The notes beneath the pieces are model-generated. The model did not search any database, was not told the DNA's origin, and saw only the letters and a program-made list of their open reading frames with translations. Shown one piece after another: positions 45,251 through 57,410 of a stretch of DNA of 64,000 nucleotides. Origin of the DNA: Phyllostachys edulis (taxonomy: Eukaryota > Streptophyta > Magnoliopsida > Poales > Poaceae); assembly GCA_036346405.1 (NCBI GenBank), contig CM070562.1, positions 107,150,999 through 107,214,998 of the forward strand, read 5' to 3'. Each line of letters starts with the position of its first letter. The first letter of the stretch is position 1. Position numbers and translations under genes: made by a program.

Positions 45251-48200
45251 TGTAACATCTGAAATTTCAAACCCTTTTTCCTTTAAATTGTAAAACAAAA
45301 TAAAACTATTTTTATTTTGGTGTAAATTAAAAGTTGGGTTTGTTGGAGAGATTGAAGCTTCATGTTGTTACCTCCTCTGTGATGAAATCGGTTTGGACCT
45401 CTTGTGTGGCCAGACCACCTCATAGCTAAGACGTGCTTGCATGTTTAGGCCTTACTTTAGACCTCCCTTGGGATTAGGACTTTGCTCCTCGGACGTATCA
45501 ATATGTCCAGACCTCTTTAGGTCAGGACCTCCTTGTGTTCAGTGGACCTCTTATACGCCTTTGGACCTCCGTGAGGCGTATCGACCTCTGTCCTCTGGAC
45601 CTCCCCATCCATTTGACCTCCTTACTCATTTATCGTAGGAGCTCTGACCTCTGAAGACCTCCTCTCGAACCATTTGGACCTCCTATATTGAGATCCTCAC
45701 CGCCAGGACCTCCCATCGTGGAGATCCTGGCGTTTAGGACCTCCCTTGTCGGCGTAGTCCTTTAGACCTCCTCTCAAGACTTCCTTGAGCCGTGGAACCC
45801 TCCCTTCTTGAGAGCCTAGCGATAGGACCTCCCGTTGGTGAGATCCTACGGTCAGGACCTCCTCTTTGCAAGGATTCCTCGGCCGGGACCTCCTCGATGA
45901 GATCTTGGTTGCTCGGGACCTCTTAGTCACGTGGACCTCCTCCCGTGTGTTGGGACCTCCCACGTCCAGGACCTCCTTTGTGTATATCGGGGCCTCTTAA
46001 CCCCAGACCTCCTCCTTGAACATCTGGACCGTCAAGACCTCCCCAATGGAGATCTTAACCGTCCAGACCTCCCCTACTGACCTAGTTGTTTCTAGATTTG
46101 GTGGTCCCACTTGCAGGCTTGCCTATTCTTATGTTTTCCGCCACACTAGTACCATGGGCATTTAATGCATGTCTTGTTGCATTAAATGCAGCTTTGAAAA
46201 TGGATGCTTCCATTGAATGTAGTCATTTGAGGACCTTTGTTGGTGTCTTTTCTAGTCTTCTCTGCAATAGTGCACAATGTCCTTTACTATTTTTCTAGGA
46301 CATTCTCGTACCCTTTTCCTACCCTCATACTCATCAAGTCACGTCGCATTAAATGACCCTTACACTCTTTTGACTATAACTAGCCCAGGAGCCTTCCTTT
46401 GCCACCTTTTTCCCGGACTCTACATTGACTCACGCTCGGTGGCTTCTTGGAAACCTTCTTCGCCGAGGGCATCCCAGAGCACCTTCATCGCACTTTCACC
46501 ATTGGAGGTTCATCGGGGAGCTTGGGCATTGACCCTAATTGCCCAGTTGCCTTGACCTCCCTTCAACTCCTCACCTCCTCCTTATCTTTGGTAAGTCCTC
46601 TTGTGCCTTGACCGTTCTTGATCTTATCTCCACCGTAAGAGATTATATCCCTTCGGGACCTCTTCCTTGGGATTCTCGGTGGAACTCTATAGTTCTTGTA
46701 TAAAGACCACCCTCTGGACTTCACACAAGCGTTTTCATCTTGGTCTTTCGCTTCTCGCCGCCCTCTGGTTTCTGCGAGGACCTTCCTCATTTGATCTCTC
46801 TCCGATAAGTTGAGACCTCTCCCAAAGAACCTAATTTGAGTCTGTGAATGGTCTCTGTTAATTGAGTCTTAAGAGTTTCTTTTGAAGTTCTTCTTGGCTC
46901 TTTATTTGGAATTTGGTTTGAGTTGTCTCCTTTCTCCGTATAGATCGTGAGGACAACGAGGGCGTGAGACCCACCAAGAAGAAGACTCTCAAGGCAGTGA
47001 GCAAGGCAAGTCATGCTCTTGATCATATTGCACCCAATATTTCAATTTACTTATGTTACATTTCAAAGGATAATGCATGCTTAGTTCTACCAAGATAATT
47101 TAATACTGTCTTTAAAACACATAGTTATGCCCAAATTCCTTCATATGGCCAACTTGACATTGAATCAACTCTGTTGTCACCTTAGACAAAACACGGTTAA
47201 TACATTAGTGTGAACCGGAGCAATTAAAAACATATGCTTAGGCGGCTTAGACCAAAAACATTTGATTTGGGAAAAATCTTTACCTTCATGACCAACTATT
47301 GTTTAAAATGTTTTGACCATGGCATTTGGGATGTCATGGGAGTAAGGAAATATTCTTTGGGGAAGCAAAAAGGAAATGGCTGATTTGGACTTGGCGAATT
47401 GGTTGCTTGGTTGGTGCAAGGTTGATGCACGGACTCTATCTGGTAAAGGTGGAGGTCAAGGGTTTGTGATTGTCGCCCAAGTCGATTGAGGACCGGTCTT
47501 TGAGCCGCCAATGCTAGGCCTATGATGGGCTATGCCAAAACCGTGCAACCACATGTCTCGGTATGGGCGTGGGACCTAGCTAAGTAAATTGCAGAACTTC
47601 CACATGATTAATCCAGTTGGAGGTGGGAGGTCTTCTATGGCGGTGGTCTTTTATGACCTATGTTCCCCTTGGTGCAAGAGGGGCCAGATCTGCATGCTGA
47701 ATCCAAAAGGCGAAACCTTAGCAAGGAGAGGCGTGGTGGAACAATGCATTTTAAAGGCTTTGTCATGAACTCTAGACCTCTTACCTTTGGTAGTGAGAGG
47801 TGGCATCGGCGGATCTTGGGATAAACTAGAGGAACTCATGTCGTGTGGGTAAAGTACACATCCTCGATCGAGTGTAAATCTATTGAATAGCAGTGTCATG
47901 GTCATGGACATCTTTGGCGTGACCACTCGAGTTAGATGTTGGTTTTGTGTTTCTAAAATGGATGATAAACTGTTTTGGGATTTCTATCCCATGGGTTTGG
48001 GCGAGGAGCCTTGTGGGGAGGTATCCTTCACCAATTTATTGATGAATGCTATCAGCTGAAAATCAAATTTATAAAATGGATTTTTCTATTAAACACACTG
48101 CTTTGGAACTTAGTAATTGTAATTGAAAGAAACTTGGCTTTATGCAAAGCAACCATATTATGCCCTCATTTGTATATCCATGTATGCATGTCATTTACAT

Positions 48201-48781
48201 TAACCCACGGGTGTGACTTGCGAACACGATGGTAGTGCTCACTCTTGCTCGATGCAAAATCTTATCGGGAGAAGACAACGGCGGAGAAGAGGAGGACCGG
48301 GGCCAGTAGGTTGTGCCCTCCATCCATTTTGCACTGTGGTATAGTGGATGGACCTCTGTCTTTGCTCTTTTGTAAGCTTGCTTTTGGCCCAAGGCCACCT
48401 TTTGTAAACAACTCCTTGGTTATGTTGTAAATAAAGTCTTTAGCGTGGATGTTACCATTCTTGTTTCTTTGTGAAGAGCTAGCTTAAGATCCTTGGGACT
48501 AGCTCGATTCACTTTGGGAATCCTGAGTGATCCCCAAGCCTCACGACCTCCTCGAGTCGAGGTCCTGCGACCTCTCTGTGTTGGCCGTGGCGATTGGGGA
48601 TCTCCCGTGACTCCCCTTCCTCGATGGTAATCCAGAGAGGTCTGCGAGGTCTCGATGGGTAATCTGAGGCGAGATCCTACCGAGCCTCGGGAGGTGCCAC
48701 CCGACCTCTGGGAGGTCTAAGGGGCGTCCTAGGTTTGGTCCTAGGAGGTCCTCTCGGGTGCCCTAGGGTTGGAGTGCCACA
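45251..48781 (+). repeat. Solo LTR D (Tekay-type, 3.5 kb) in element C
   Basis: Starts TGTAACATCTGAAATTTC and ends GGAGTGCCACA, with identical gatat on both sides (45246-45250 and 48782-48786). There is no internal coding region. It shares the TGTAAC start and the GTGTGGGTAAAG block (about 47847-47915) with the LTR of A, so it is a solo LTR of a related chromovirus. A run of GGACCTCC motifs fills 45371-46080. An AATAAAG poly(A)-type signal is at 48431. On the minus strand of C the RNase H reading resumes directly across the insertion. Confidence 0.9.
45371..46080. repeat. GGACCTCC-motif cluster in solo LTR D
   Basis: More than 20 copies of GACCTCC or GACCTCT occur at irregular spacing of about 15-40 bp. 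The complement GGAGGTC recurs in the LTR of B (37245-38045), which lies in opposite orientation, so the motif is on the same LTR strand in both families. Confidence 0.85.
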
Positions 48782-50200
48782 GATATCTGTTAATGCGACC
48801 ACTTTGTGGGCACGAACGTAATGCCTTAGCTTCCTTGAAGACATAAGGAGACCATAGAGCAACTTTTGTACTGTGGGTACCTTTCCTTTGGTCCATGTAA
48901 GACCTCGCTTACGTAATAAAGCTGGTCGTTGAATATTATCTCTTTCACGACGATTACACCTTCCTTGTTTGTGGAGTTCTTGCCACATACATTAGCGGTG
49001 TTTCTCGATCTCGGAGAGACTAAAACCGGGGCACTTGTAAGGTACTTTTTCAGTTCTTCAAAGGCATCGTTTGCCTCTCTAGTCCATTCAAAACTCCCAT
49101 GTTTAGAAGCTTAAAGAAAGGTAACCCTTTTCTCCTAACCTTGCTATGAAGCGACTTAGGCGCCATACTGTAGGTTAGTTTTGGACTTCCCTCTTGGTGG
49201 TCGGAGTACTTGATCACGGTCGATGGTCGCTATCTTTCTTTGGATTTGCCGATACCTCTAGCGAGACTAGGAAACCAAGCAATTTTCAGTGAAACTCGAA
49301 CACACACTTTTCTGATTGACGAGGTTATGCCTTCTCGAGTTCTTTGAAAGTTTCTTGTAAGTCGAGATGTGATTGCTAGCGTTGGTGGTCTTCTGACCGG
49401 ATCATCAACGTAAGCTTCTAAATTCCGACCTATTTGCGGACTAAAGGTTTTTGCATTAACCTTTGAAAAGTTGCACCGGCGTTTTTGAGACCGAGCGGCA
49501 TCTTAACATAACAATAAGTGCCATATGGAGTGATGAAGGAAGTTTTCTCTTCATCCTTTTTACATACTAATCTGGTGGTACCTTGAATACGCATCTAAAA
49601 ACTTAGTAATTCGCGCCAGAGGTAGAATCTACTAGGCGATCAATGCGTGGAAGAGGAAAATCATCGCCGGACAAGCTTTATTAAGATCTCAGTAAAGTCA
49701 ATACACATTCGTCATTTCCCATTATTCTTTTTAACCATTACAGATTAGCAAGCCCGAGGGTGGTTGACTTCACGAATGAATCGGCTTTGAGGAGCTTGTC
49801 AATCTCTGTTGGATTGCCTCCTTCGATCGGTGCAAAGCGCAGCTTTCGCTTGATTGGTTTTTATCGGTTTGGAGAGCTAGCACATGCTCGATCACCTCGG
49901 GGACTCAGACATATCGGACCTTTGCCGGCGAATACGTCTGATTTGCTCGGAGGAAGGAGACAGCGACTCTTCATATTTAGGATCGAGCCTTGCTCAGGCC
50001 GAATCTTGCGGCGGTGGGCGGGATCTTGGTCGGTAACGACTTGGCGCTGTCGGGAGAAGTGCCTTTGTCGAGGTATACCTCTTTTATGCAGTCGAGAGTT
50101 TTGGTGTCATCTTCGGTCTTGTGTGCTTGGCTTTGCATGGCGGATGAATTAGCCTCTCGGTCGGGAGTTCATCGACCGAGTTCTAAGGATTTTCGATCAC
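48782..50200 (-). pseudogene. Reverse transcriptase and RNase H of element C
   Basis: On the minus strand: EGGNPTEIDKLLKADSFVK (about 49825), then remnants of the DLNKACP, FLDAYSRYHQI and YVDD motifs (49700-49380) with several stops. RNase H remnants follow (49100-48790), including the SSRKLRHYVRAHKVVALTD motif just before the insertion of D. Decay is heavy. Confidence 0.75.
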
Positions 50201-50519
50201 ATGCATAAGCCATTTTACGATCACCCGACGAGTGATGACTCCTTTAGGCCGGTATTTTCAAACTTTGATAGCCGTAATGCGTGGCTATCAAGAATTTTGC
50301 TAACGCCGGTCGACCAACAATTCCATTGTATCGGATTCAAAGTTTACTACATCAAGCGAAATTTTTTCCGTTAGGAAGTTATCCGCCTTCGAGCGTAACG
50401 TAAGAAACTTGTCCTATCGGCTTAGTGGTGGAGCAGGGAACTATGCCGTGAAAAGCATATTTCTTTGGTTTCACCTTTGACATGGGGACTGCATTTCTTC
50501 TAAAGCTCCGAAAATAATA

Positions 50520-51868
50520 TATTCAAGAACTACCTCCATCTACCAAGACTCGATTAACCCTACAATTATTAATGGTTGGTTCAACAACAATAGGGAACCT
50601 ACCTAGTCGAGTCGAAGAAATGGGGCAATCATCTTTCTTTGAAGAAATTGCAATGTCAGGCCACTTCGATGGCTTGATAGTGTTCGGGATTCGGCGAGGT
50701 TGATCTCCGCTCCACGGCCTTGAGATGATGCTTGGATTCGTATGAAGAAGATCCTCCAAAAATCATGTTGGTGTGTGTTGGGGATCACGGTACTCCATCT
50801 CTTCGTCGTCATCCTTGTCCTTTTTGGAGCTTCGTTTCCGGGTTACGGTATTACGGAAATGGTCCATCACCGCATAATAATCTTTCAATTTCTTTTGCCA
50901 AACTCGGCGGTCGTAGATCATGCTCACTTCTTTGGTGAAGTGGACACCACTTCTTCTTTTACGGGATCCTTGGCCGAGACTTCGTTTTGCCCCGACCGGT
51001 GTAGTCCTTTTTGCCCTTCATGAATTGCTCCCGAGTATGACCATGCTGTCCCCGGCTGAGGGAGGAACGTTGAGATGAAGTCATAGTTTGACTCCCTGAA
51101 ACCCTTTGTTCCCGATATGCCTCGATCTGTTGCATGGTCTGTTGGAGAATTTCGGATAGTGGCCTACAAGTTGTACAAAACACAGGTTTCGCTAAGCGAG
51201 GATCGAATTATTTAATATATCTTGAGCGCGTTGCAAGTTTTGTACGATTCTGAGAAGGTTCAGGAGGTTCGATTAGTAGTAGGTGTGCATAAACTGAACC
51301 CTCACCGAGCCCTCGGTTTGATCGCCTATCAACTATTCTGGGTGGGGTAGTGCCGGCGAATTAGTTGATGGGCGTCGATCGGTTCCTTGGCCTCCGACAG
51401 TTGGTGCTTGACGGCCCGGATCATCTCTAATAACACGTGATGGCGTGGTAGAGAGTATCTTTCAGCCATAATTTCATCGAGGGTATAGAGATTCTCGGGT
51501 GAAGGTGCTAAAATTTTCTTCACCTGTTTTGCCGGTCGGGAAGGCCGGGCTTGAAGAGATCCCCTGACATTCCGAACTGATCGGAATGGCGGGTTCATCC
51601 GATGCGCCATCGTAGCGGTGGCGCATCCTCATCCATCCGTGATCTCGCTATCGGCGATATATGGCCGGCGGAGCGAGGAAGATGAGGATGATCTGCCATT
51701 TTCCTCCATGGCACGAATGCATCCTTCCATGTCGAGGTCGGCGTAGTCCGCCAAGTCGAAACAATTCTCCTCGTCCCAAACTCTAGGCATACTCGCATTG
51801 GCGATTGCTGGAATTTGGGTGAGGATTTGTACGAGCAAAAAGTTTCCTCGAAAAACTTACGTCTTCTA
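50520..51868 (-). pseudogene. gag and protease of element C
   Basis: Minus-strand blocks at 51838-51329 hold an acidic N-terminal part and a basic segment with ENLYTLDEIMAERYSLPRHH. Next (51183-50959) is a Gln/Ser-rich and Arg/Lys-rich segment. The protease block (50759-50523) has GRFPIVVEPTINNCRVNRVL followed by VDGGSS. This is the DGGS active-site signature of Tat-lineage proteases. The gag core region between is scrambled by frameshifts. Confidence 0.7.
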
Positions 51869-51887
51869 CCCCACGGACGGCGCCAGC

Positions 51888-52508
51888 TGTCGACGATCAA
51901 ATCGCCGATCTTATGAAAATAAAAGAAGGAAAATGGCGTAGAGTATCTTGAAGAGAATGAAATTTGCTCTTTATTTATATGGCTGGGTTTACAAGACTTG
52001 ACTAGGGACTATCTCCAATTACATCAATGTCTTGAATACTCTTGCTTCGCTTCGTGTTGCCTTACATTGTTTTCTGTTTTCTCTCCTCCCTCGTCTTCTG
52101 CGCTTCACCATTAAATAACTCCCGAAGAACGGCAGTTACCACGGAGAAGGCGTCTATGATGAAAGCGTTACAAGCGGTTGGAGGTTCAAGGTAGTTAACA
52201 ATGTGCTAAGTGCCTTGCGGTTAAGTATTTGTGAGACATTTAACATAAGGTGATTTATCGTCGAGTCTTGTATGTCATCGTAAGTTATGGGATGTTTAGC
52301 ACGTGTTCCATTCATCATACGGTTATTGGTACTGTTCATAGCATTTCGAAGCGACCACCGGTGGAACCTAGTCCGACCAGGATACCCATCGTGTAACCTC
52401 TGAAATACTTACGACCAGTGGGGTCGCTAGTTTTATGGGTTACGACCATGGAGACGTATGGTCTTTCTATGTATTTAAATTAATACATAGAGGTTTTAAT
52501 CCTCGTCA
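51888..52508 (-). repeat. 5' LTR of element C
   Basis: 621 bp. On the minus strand it runs TGACGAGGATTAAAACC to GATCGTCGACA, then directly into the primer-binding site. It is the twin of 38466-39084. Confidence 0.93.
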
Positions 52509-52573
52509 AAAACCAAATGGCTATTTTTATTTTTGAAAATCTCATAAAACCGAGAAAAACTTGGGACGTTACA
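52509..52573 (-). repeat. Displaced first 65 bp of the 5' LTR of B
   Basis: Matches 28668-28731 of the other LTR of B. It is separated from the rest of its LTR (ending 38465) by element C, and aaaac is duplicated at the cut. Confidence 0.9.
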
Positions 52574-52578
52574 CTTTA

Positions 52579-54159
52579 AGTTGTAAGAGCTACTGTAATG
52601 CTTTGGAAGTGAGAGAGTTTTATTCAGAACTTCAAGAGGAATTTCAGAAGCTGGAAGATGTATCGGAAAGATTTGTGGCAAGTTTAGAGGTATAGTCTAC
52701 TTTGGAGAAACAGATTTGTAAAGCTCAACCAGAGGATTTTGTATTTTCGGACATCAAGAAGAAAATGGTAGAAGGAAAATTAAAGGACTTCACCAGAGAT
52801 GATCAGGATATACTGTGGATCAATGGACGTATCTGTGTACCAGATATCGATGGATTGAGACAACAAATCTTGAAGGAAGCTCATGACTCAAAGTATTTGA
52901 TTCACCTCGGAAGTACAAAGATGTACCCGGATGTTAAGAATAAATTTCGGTGGCCAAATTTAAAGTGAGAAGTCACAGAGTTTGTCGCCTTATGCGACGT
53001 GTGTCAGAAGGTAAAGGCAGAACATCAGAGACCAGCAGATTTGTTACAACCGCTGAAGATTCCAGAGTGAAAATGAGAAGAGATCGGAATGGATTTCATT
53101 ACCAGTTTACCCTAGACTCAATCGGGTTACGATTCGATTTAGGTAATAGTTGATCATTTGACTAAAGTTGCCCATTTCTTGCCAGTCAAAACCACTTACT
53201 CAGGAGATCATCTTGTATAGCTATATATATCAAGTATTGTCAGTTTGCTCGGTGTGCCTAAGAAGATAGTATCAGATCGAGGATCTCAGTTCACCTCTCG
53301 TTTCTGGCAAACTCTGCATGAAGCTTTGGGTACTCATCTGAATTTTAGTACTACGTATCATCCTCAGACAGATGGGCAGACCGAAAGAGTTAATTAAATA
53401 TTAGAGGATATGTCGAGAGCCTGTGCTCTAGCTAATGCCACCAGGTGGGACAAGATTTTACCGTATGCAAAATTCTCGTACAACAACAGTTATCAAGGCA
53501 GTCTACAAATGTTACCATTTGAAGCTTTGTATGGTCGTGCTTGTAGAACCCCTTTGAATCGGTCAAAAACAGCTGAACGTTTGGTATACGGGACAGATAT
53601 TATTCAAGAAGCAAAAGAACAAGTGTCTATGCTCAGAGAAAGATTAAAGATAGCCTAGTCCAGGTAGAAGAGCTATGCTGACAACCGTCATCGTGACCTC
53701 AGCTTTGAACCAGAAGATTTCGTTTATCTTCGAGTTACTCCGCTTAGAGGTGTCAAAAGGTTTCATGCCAAAGGGAAGCTTGCCCCTTGGTATGTTGGTC
53801 CGTTCAAGATTTTGGATCGCCGTGGAGAAGTAGCTTACCAGTTGGAGCTGCCGCAGTCGTTGGCAAGAGTACATGATGTCTTTCATATCTCGTAGTTGAA
53901 GAAGTGTCTTTGTGTGCCAGAAGAACAAGCCCTGTTGGAATCAATTGAGTTAAAAGAAGATCTCACTTACAAAGAGTAGCCACTCAAGATTTTAGATGTC
54001 GTAGAGCGTCATACCAGAAGCAAGACCATTCATTTTTGCAAAGTTTAATGGAGCAATTACGCAGAAGGCGAAGCAACGTGGGAGCATGAAGAGGAGCTGA
54101 AAACTGAGTTTCCTAGCCTTTTCTCTAGCTAGCCTAAATCTCGGGGTCGAGATTCCATT
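52579..54159 (+). pseudogene. Integrase and chromodomain of element A
   Basis: Continues the pol gene interrupted at 27611. It has the zinc-binding region LKEAHDSKYLIHLGSTKMYP (His-His) and CDVCQKVKAEHQRP (Cys-Cys), then the core: EIGMDFITSLP, SDRGSQFTSRFWQ and HPQTDGQTERVN, holding the D-D-E residues. YAKFSYNNSYQGSLQMLPFE follows. At the end, LKILDVVERHTRSKTIHF and NYAEGEATWEHEEELK form the chromodomain. About ten stops interrupt it (for example at 52966, 53068, 53156, 53395 and 53656). Many are TAG in place of Trp or Gln codons (TGG or CAG), as expected from decay of methylated cytosines. Confidence 0.9.
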
Positions 54160-54172
54160 AAGGGGGGAGGTT
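54160..54172 (+). promoter_or_regulatory. Polypurine tract of element A
   Basis: AAGGGGGGAGGTT lies directly before the LTR start TGTAACATTTC, as required for second-strand priming. Confidence 0.85.
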
Positions 54173-57100
54173 TGTAACATTTCAATTTTCTGAGTCTTAA
54201 AAATCTTTTGAATAGTTAGTAGGGAGAAAATTCACCCCTTGAGTTTATTTAAATTTAATCAAAAAGCTTAACTTGTACTTTTAGTATCAAAACAATTTAA
54301 TATGAATAATTCCAACATCAAATTTTTCCAAACTATTTTATTTGGGTTCTATGTGCTTGGATATATTTTCTAGAATTTTTTAGAATTTTTCCGAGGTCAT
54401 TTGCTATTTTCTAATTGCCATTTGAATTTTCTGGTAATTTCTAAAAAGAAAACTATTAAAATCTCAGAAACAGTTTTGGGCCGAATCTCTCCGGATAAAT
54501 CTCTTTTTTCCCCACGTGGCCCATGAAGCGGCCCATTCGCGCGCTTGCGTTTGCTACCCGCCTCACCCGCCTTTGGCGCCTTTGCGCTCGAATCCGGTGG
54601 CGTGGGTCGCGTCTCGATTCATTGCCAGTGGACTGGTGCGTCATCGTCTCCAAGTCGCCTTTGTCCTCGCGAGTCCAAAGCCTCCGTCGCCATGGCTTTT
54701 CTCGAAGCTTCGTCTGACAATAGTTGTTGCGGCCCGATTTCTTTGCGCCGACCCCACCAATCTTTATCCCTATCTCTCCCGCATCTTTTCAGATCAAAAT
54801 CGTATCCCAATTCCGTTTCTATCTCCAAAATCCGTGGAGTCTGAGTTTATCCCGTTTTGGGGATTTCCAAATCCGGCACACCCCGGCCCTATAAAAGGCG
54901 CCCCTGTGTTCGTATTGCCGCCCGCACCAAGAATCCCCGATTAATTCCACCCCAAGAACCCTAGCGCCGCCGCGACTCCAAGATTTAAGGTTTTGACCGA
55001 AGTTGTCATTTCTTTGAATTCCTCCACCACCATCGGCGCCTCGTCGATGTTGAGCATGCCGCCAGGTCTGCCGTCACCGCAACTCCCTCCAGAACCCCTG
55101 TGTGTCGTTAGTGTGTCGCCAAAGCCTCCGTCCGACAAAACCTGATTCATCTCCGCCGTCTAAAGCTCGCCGTCAGACGTTACTGTGGTTCCTGAGCATC
55201 AGTAAGGGCATCATCAGGTTCGCAATAGCCTCAGCAACACCCTCGTACCACCCACTGCTGACGAGCCGCCGCTGTTCGCCGTTGTCGAGCGAATCCGAAG
55301 ACCTCGCCGTCGAGATCGACGTGGCATTGCCGCGTCAGCCGCTAGCATCACCCTCACGCCTACGTGGCGTCCACGTCAGTGATGTGTGTGCGCCCACGTG
55401 TCGATTCACACCTAAACTCCAGATCCATCTTGCCTAAACCCAGTCTACCGTGGACCATGTCAATGACATGTGGGTCCCACTTGACAGCCTCAGCTGTTTC
55501 TTCTGATTTGTTTTAATTCCAAAATTCCCAGGGCTGATGTCAGCTTGCGTCATTATCCTATTTTTCTGTTGAAGAATAATTCGGAAATTCCAGTAAATCC
55601 TATTTAGGTTATTTTCTTTAGATTTGATCTTTCAAAGGACATATCTTCTTCATCCAAACTCCGATTGAGCCCATTCAAATTTTTAAATTCATCTAAATTC
55701 GATATCTATTTATCTGAGATTTTTATTTAATTTTTGGAGTTTGCTTTGTCTCTGTTATTTATTTGTTTTGTTTTGTTTGTTTCGTTTCCGAGTAGACGTT
55801 GATACTTCGGGGAACTTTGAAGAGAAAGGTGTGCATCAAGATCAAGACCAGAACCTAGATCTATTCCAAGGCAAGCTATACCTTTGATCATATTGAACCC
55901 AGTTTTCAAAAGTTACTTTGATTCAAATTATTGTATTTACTTTAAGTATTTATTTAAATGCTTTTGGGTTTAGTTATTAATCCAATTTGTTGTATTCACC
56001 TTGTCTATTGTTATGTCATAATCTTTTGTCACCCTAGATTGGTTCATTATTTAGTTGGTATTATCATAGCACCAACGTGGGTTGGTTAGATACGAATAGT
56101 TTGCTTAGCCTTGCTACGAGTCATCATCTCATGTGAGTTGCAAATATAAATCTGACTAAGTGATTATGGAACTTTGTGATAAAACTGTGTGCACTGTGTG
56201 TCATAACTCGTTGGTGGCATGTGTTGCAATTAATCAACAAGGTGGGAAAAGATTTAGACGGAGGCAAGTAGAGCTGTGTGAATTGGTGGAACTGTGTGAA
56301 TGGGATTGTTAATCTATGTGGCATAGTTAGAAAATTGAAAGTCTTGCCTTGGTCAATTAAGAACTTAACTTTGTGCGCCATTCAACTGAGCCTTACTGTA
56401 CGACCACATGCCTGGTTTGGGATGAGCCTAACTTAGTAAGTTATGGATTCTTGACACTGACTACTCAAGTAGTAGGTTAGGCTGTGTGTATGGGTGGAGG
56501 TGTGTACTACCAGGTAGTCGCATCGCGGGACAGTTCGTCGCTTCCCTGTCCAACGGTGTGTGTTATACCAAAGCACTGTGTTTTGATTGGTATAGCGGTA
56601 AAGCACGCTAGGAGTGTCAATTGTTGAGATGAAGTTACTGAAACATTTTGTTATGATTAGTGCTTGCAACACTAGTTGTATCGTGTGGGTAAAGTGTACA
56701 ACCTCTGCAGAGTATTAAACAATCTATTTGAATAGCCGCATCCGCGGTCATGGACATGCTCGAGGATTTCACACGAGGGGTAGATTTTCATAAAACTTTG
56801 GGAAGGGAACTGTGTGATCTAAGTCATATGGTTGCGTGAATAACTTGTTTAGGCTATGTGTTTTTGTGAAAACAACTGTTAAATTAATATTGTTTATTTG
56901 TTTTGAATTACGCTTTCAATCTATTATTCATATTCAACTGCAAATGTTGCATTTATGCAAAAGAACCACAGAAGCCAATTCCTTTGGAATAAGCCTTCGT
57001 GTATAAATTGCATTCTGTGGTATGACTTGTGAGTACGGTTGTGTACTAATGCTTGCTAAATCAATCAACAGAAAAGGAGGAGTCATCGCCTACTTTTGAG

Positions 57101-57410
57101 GAGGAGTTCTACGAAGGTGTTGATCTTTAGGGTCTTGATCCCAGTTGGTCGCCTGTGGCGAATTGATGGGATTCCGTTAAAATTATTTGTTTCGTTGCTT
57201 ACTTCTTTATTGCTAGCACCGCGTGGCTTAATAAATGTAAACTCGACCACAAGGTCAAAATGGTTATTTGTTAATCAAATTAGCCGTTTATTCTATTAAT
57301 CGTCTTGTGTGGATCGATATTCATTTATGTTGACACTGTGTGCACAAGCGTGATCCTAAACTAGTGCATTATACACAGAGAGTCCATAATTGCATTTTTT
57401 GGTCCCGACA
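54173..57410 (+). repeat. 3' LTR of element A (3.2 kb)
   Basis: Starts TGTAACATTTCAATTTTC and ends TTTGGTCCCGACA. A TATA-like CCTATAAAAGGCGCCC at 54889 gives the likely promoter, followed by a GC-rich leader. The block 56685-56760 (GTGTGGGTAAAG and TTTGAATAGCCG) recurs in the LTRs of B and D. It keeps the 700-bp and 2.1-kb parts that are missing from the 5' LTR. Confidence 0.9.

Larger units (their letters stand above)
38466..52508 (-). mobile_element. Ty3/gypsy element C (Tat lineage), inserted in the 5' LTR of B
   Basis: Two LTRs of about 620 bp (38466-39084 and 51888-52508) start TGTCGACGATC and end TCGTCA on the plus strand. They are flanked by identical aaaac (38461-38465 and 52509-52513). 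On the minus strand the primer-binding site (GCTGGCGCCGTCCGTGGGG, 51887-51869), gag, protease, reverse transcriptase, RNase H and integrase follow. A long non-coding or antisense-coding region then ends at a GGGGCTAG polypurine tract before the 3' LTR. The DGGS-type protease and absence of a chromodomain fit the Tat (RIRE2/Grande-like) lineage. Solo LTR D interrupts the RNase H region. Without D, C is about 10.5 kb. Confidence 0.88.
27612..52573 (-). mobile_element. Ty3/gypsy element B (Tekay-type chromovirus), inserted in element A
   Basis: The borders are TGTCAGGACC (27612) and GGGACGTTACA (to 52573). They are flanked by identical cttta at 27607-27611 and 52574-52578. On the minus strand the order is 5' LTR (52573-52509 plus 38465-35478), primer-binding site, gag, protease, reverse transcriptase, RNase H, integrase, chromodomain, polypurine tract (28745-28732) and 3' LTR (28731-27612). 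Two insertions lie within: solo LTR at 29740-31438 and element C at 38466-52508. Without them B is about 9.2 kb. Its pol frame is far less damaged than that of A, with only a few stops, consistent with a later insertion. Confidence 0.92.
23606..57410 (+). mobile_element. Ty3/gypsy element A (Tekay-type chromovirus), nested in the PMD gene
   Basis: The element runs from TGTAACATCC (23606) to GGTCCCGACA (57410). Flanks are atcct (23601-23605) and atcca (57411-57415), one change from a perfect 5-bp duplication. The PMD reading continues across the junction, which supports the borders. Order: truncated 5' LTR, acidic ORF, gag, protease, reverse transcriptase, RNase H, then element B (27612-52573), then integrase, chromodomain, polypurine tract and 3' LTR. 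The C-terminal chromodomain after integrase, the roughly 3.2-kb LTR and the gag style point to the Tekay lineage. All reading frames are broken, so the element is inactive. Confidence 0.9.

Noticed and set aside
45251..48781. Treating D as a full retrotransposon with its own genes
   Set aside because: No gag or pol similarity, and only one LTR-like unit between perfect gatat duplications, so a solo LTR.
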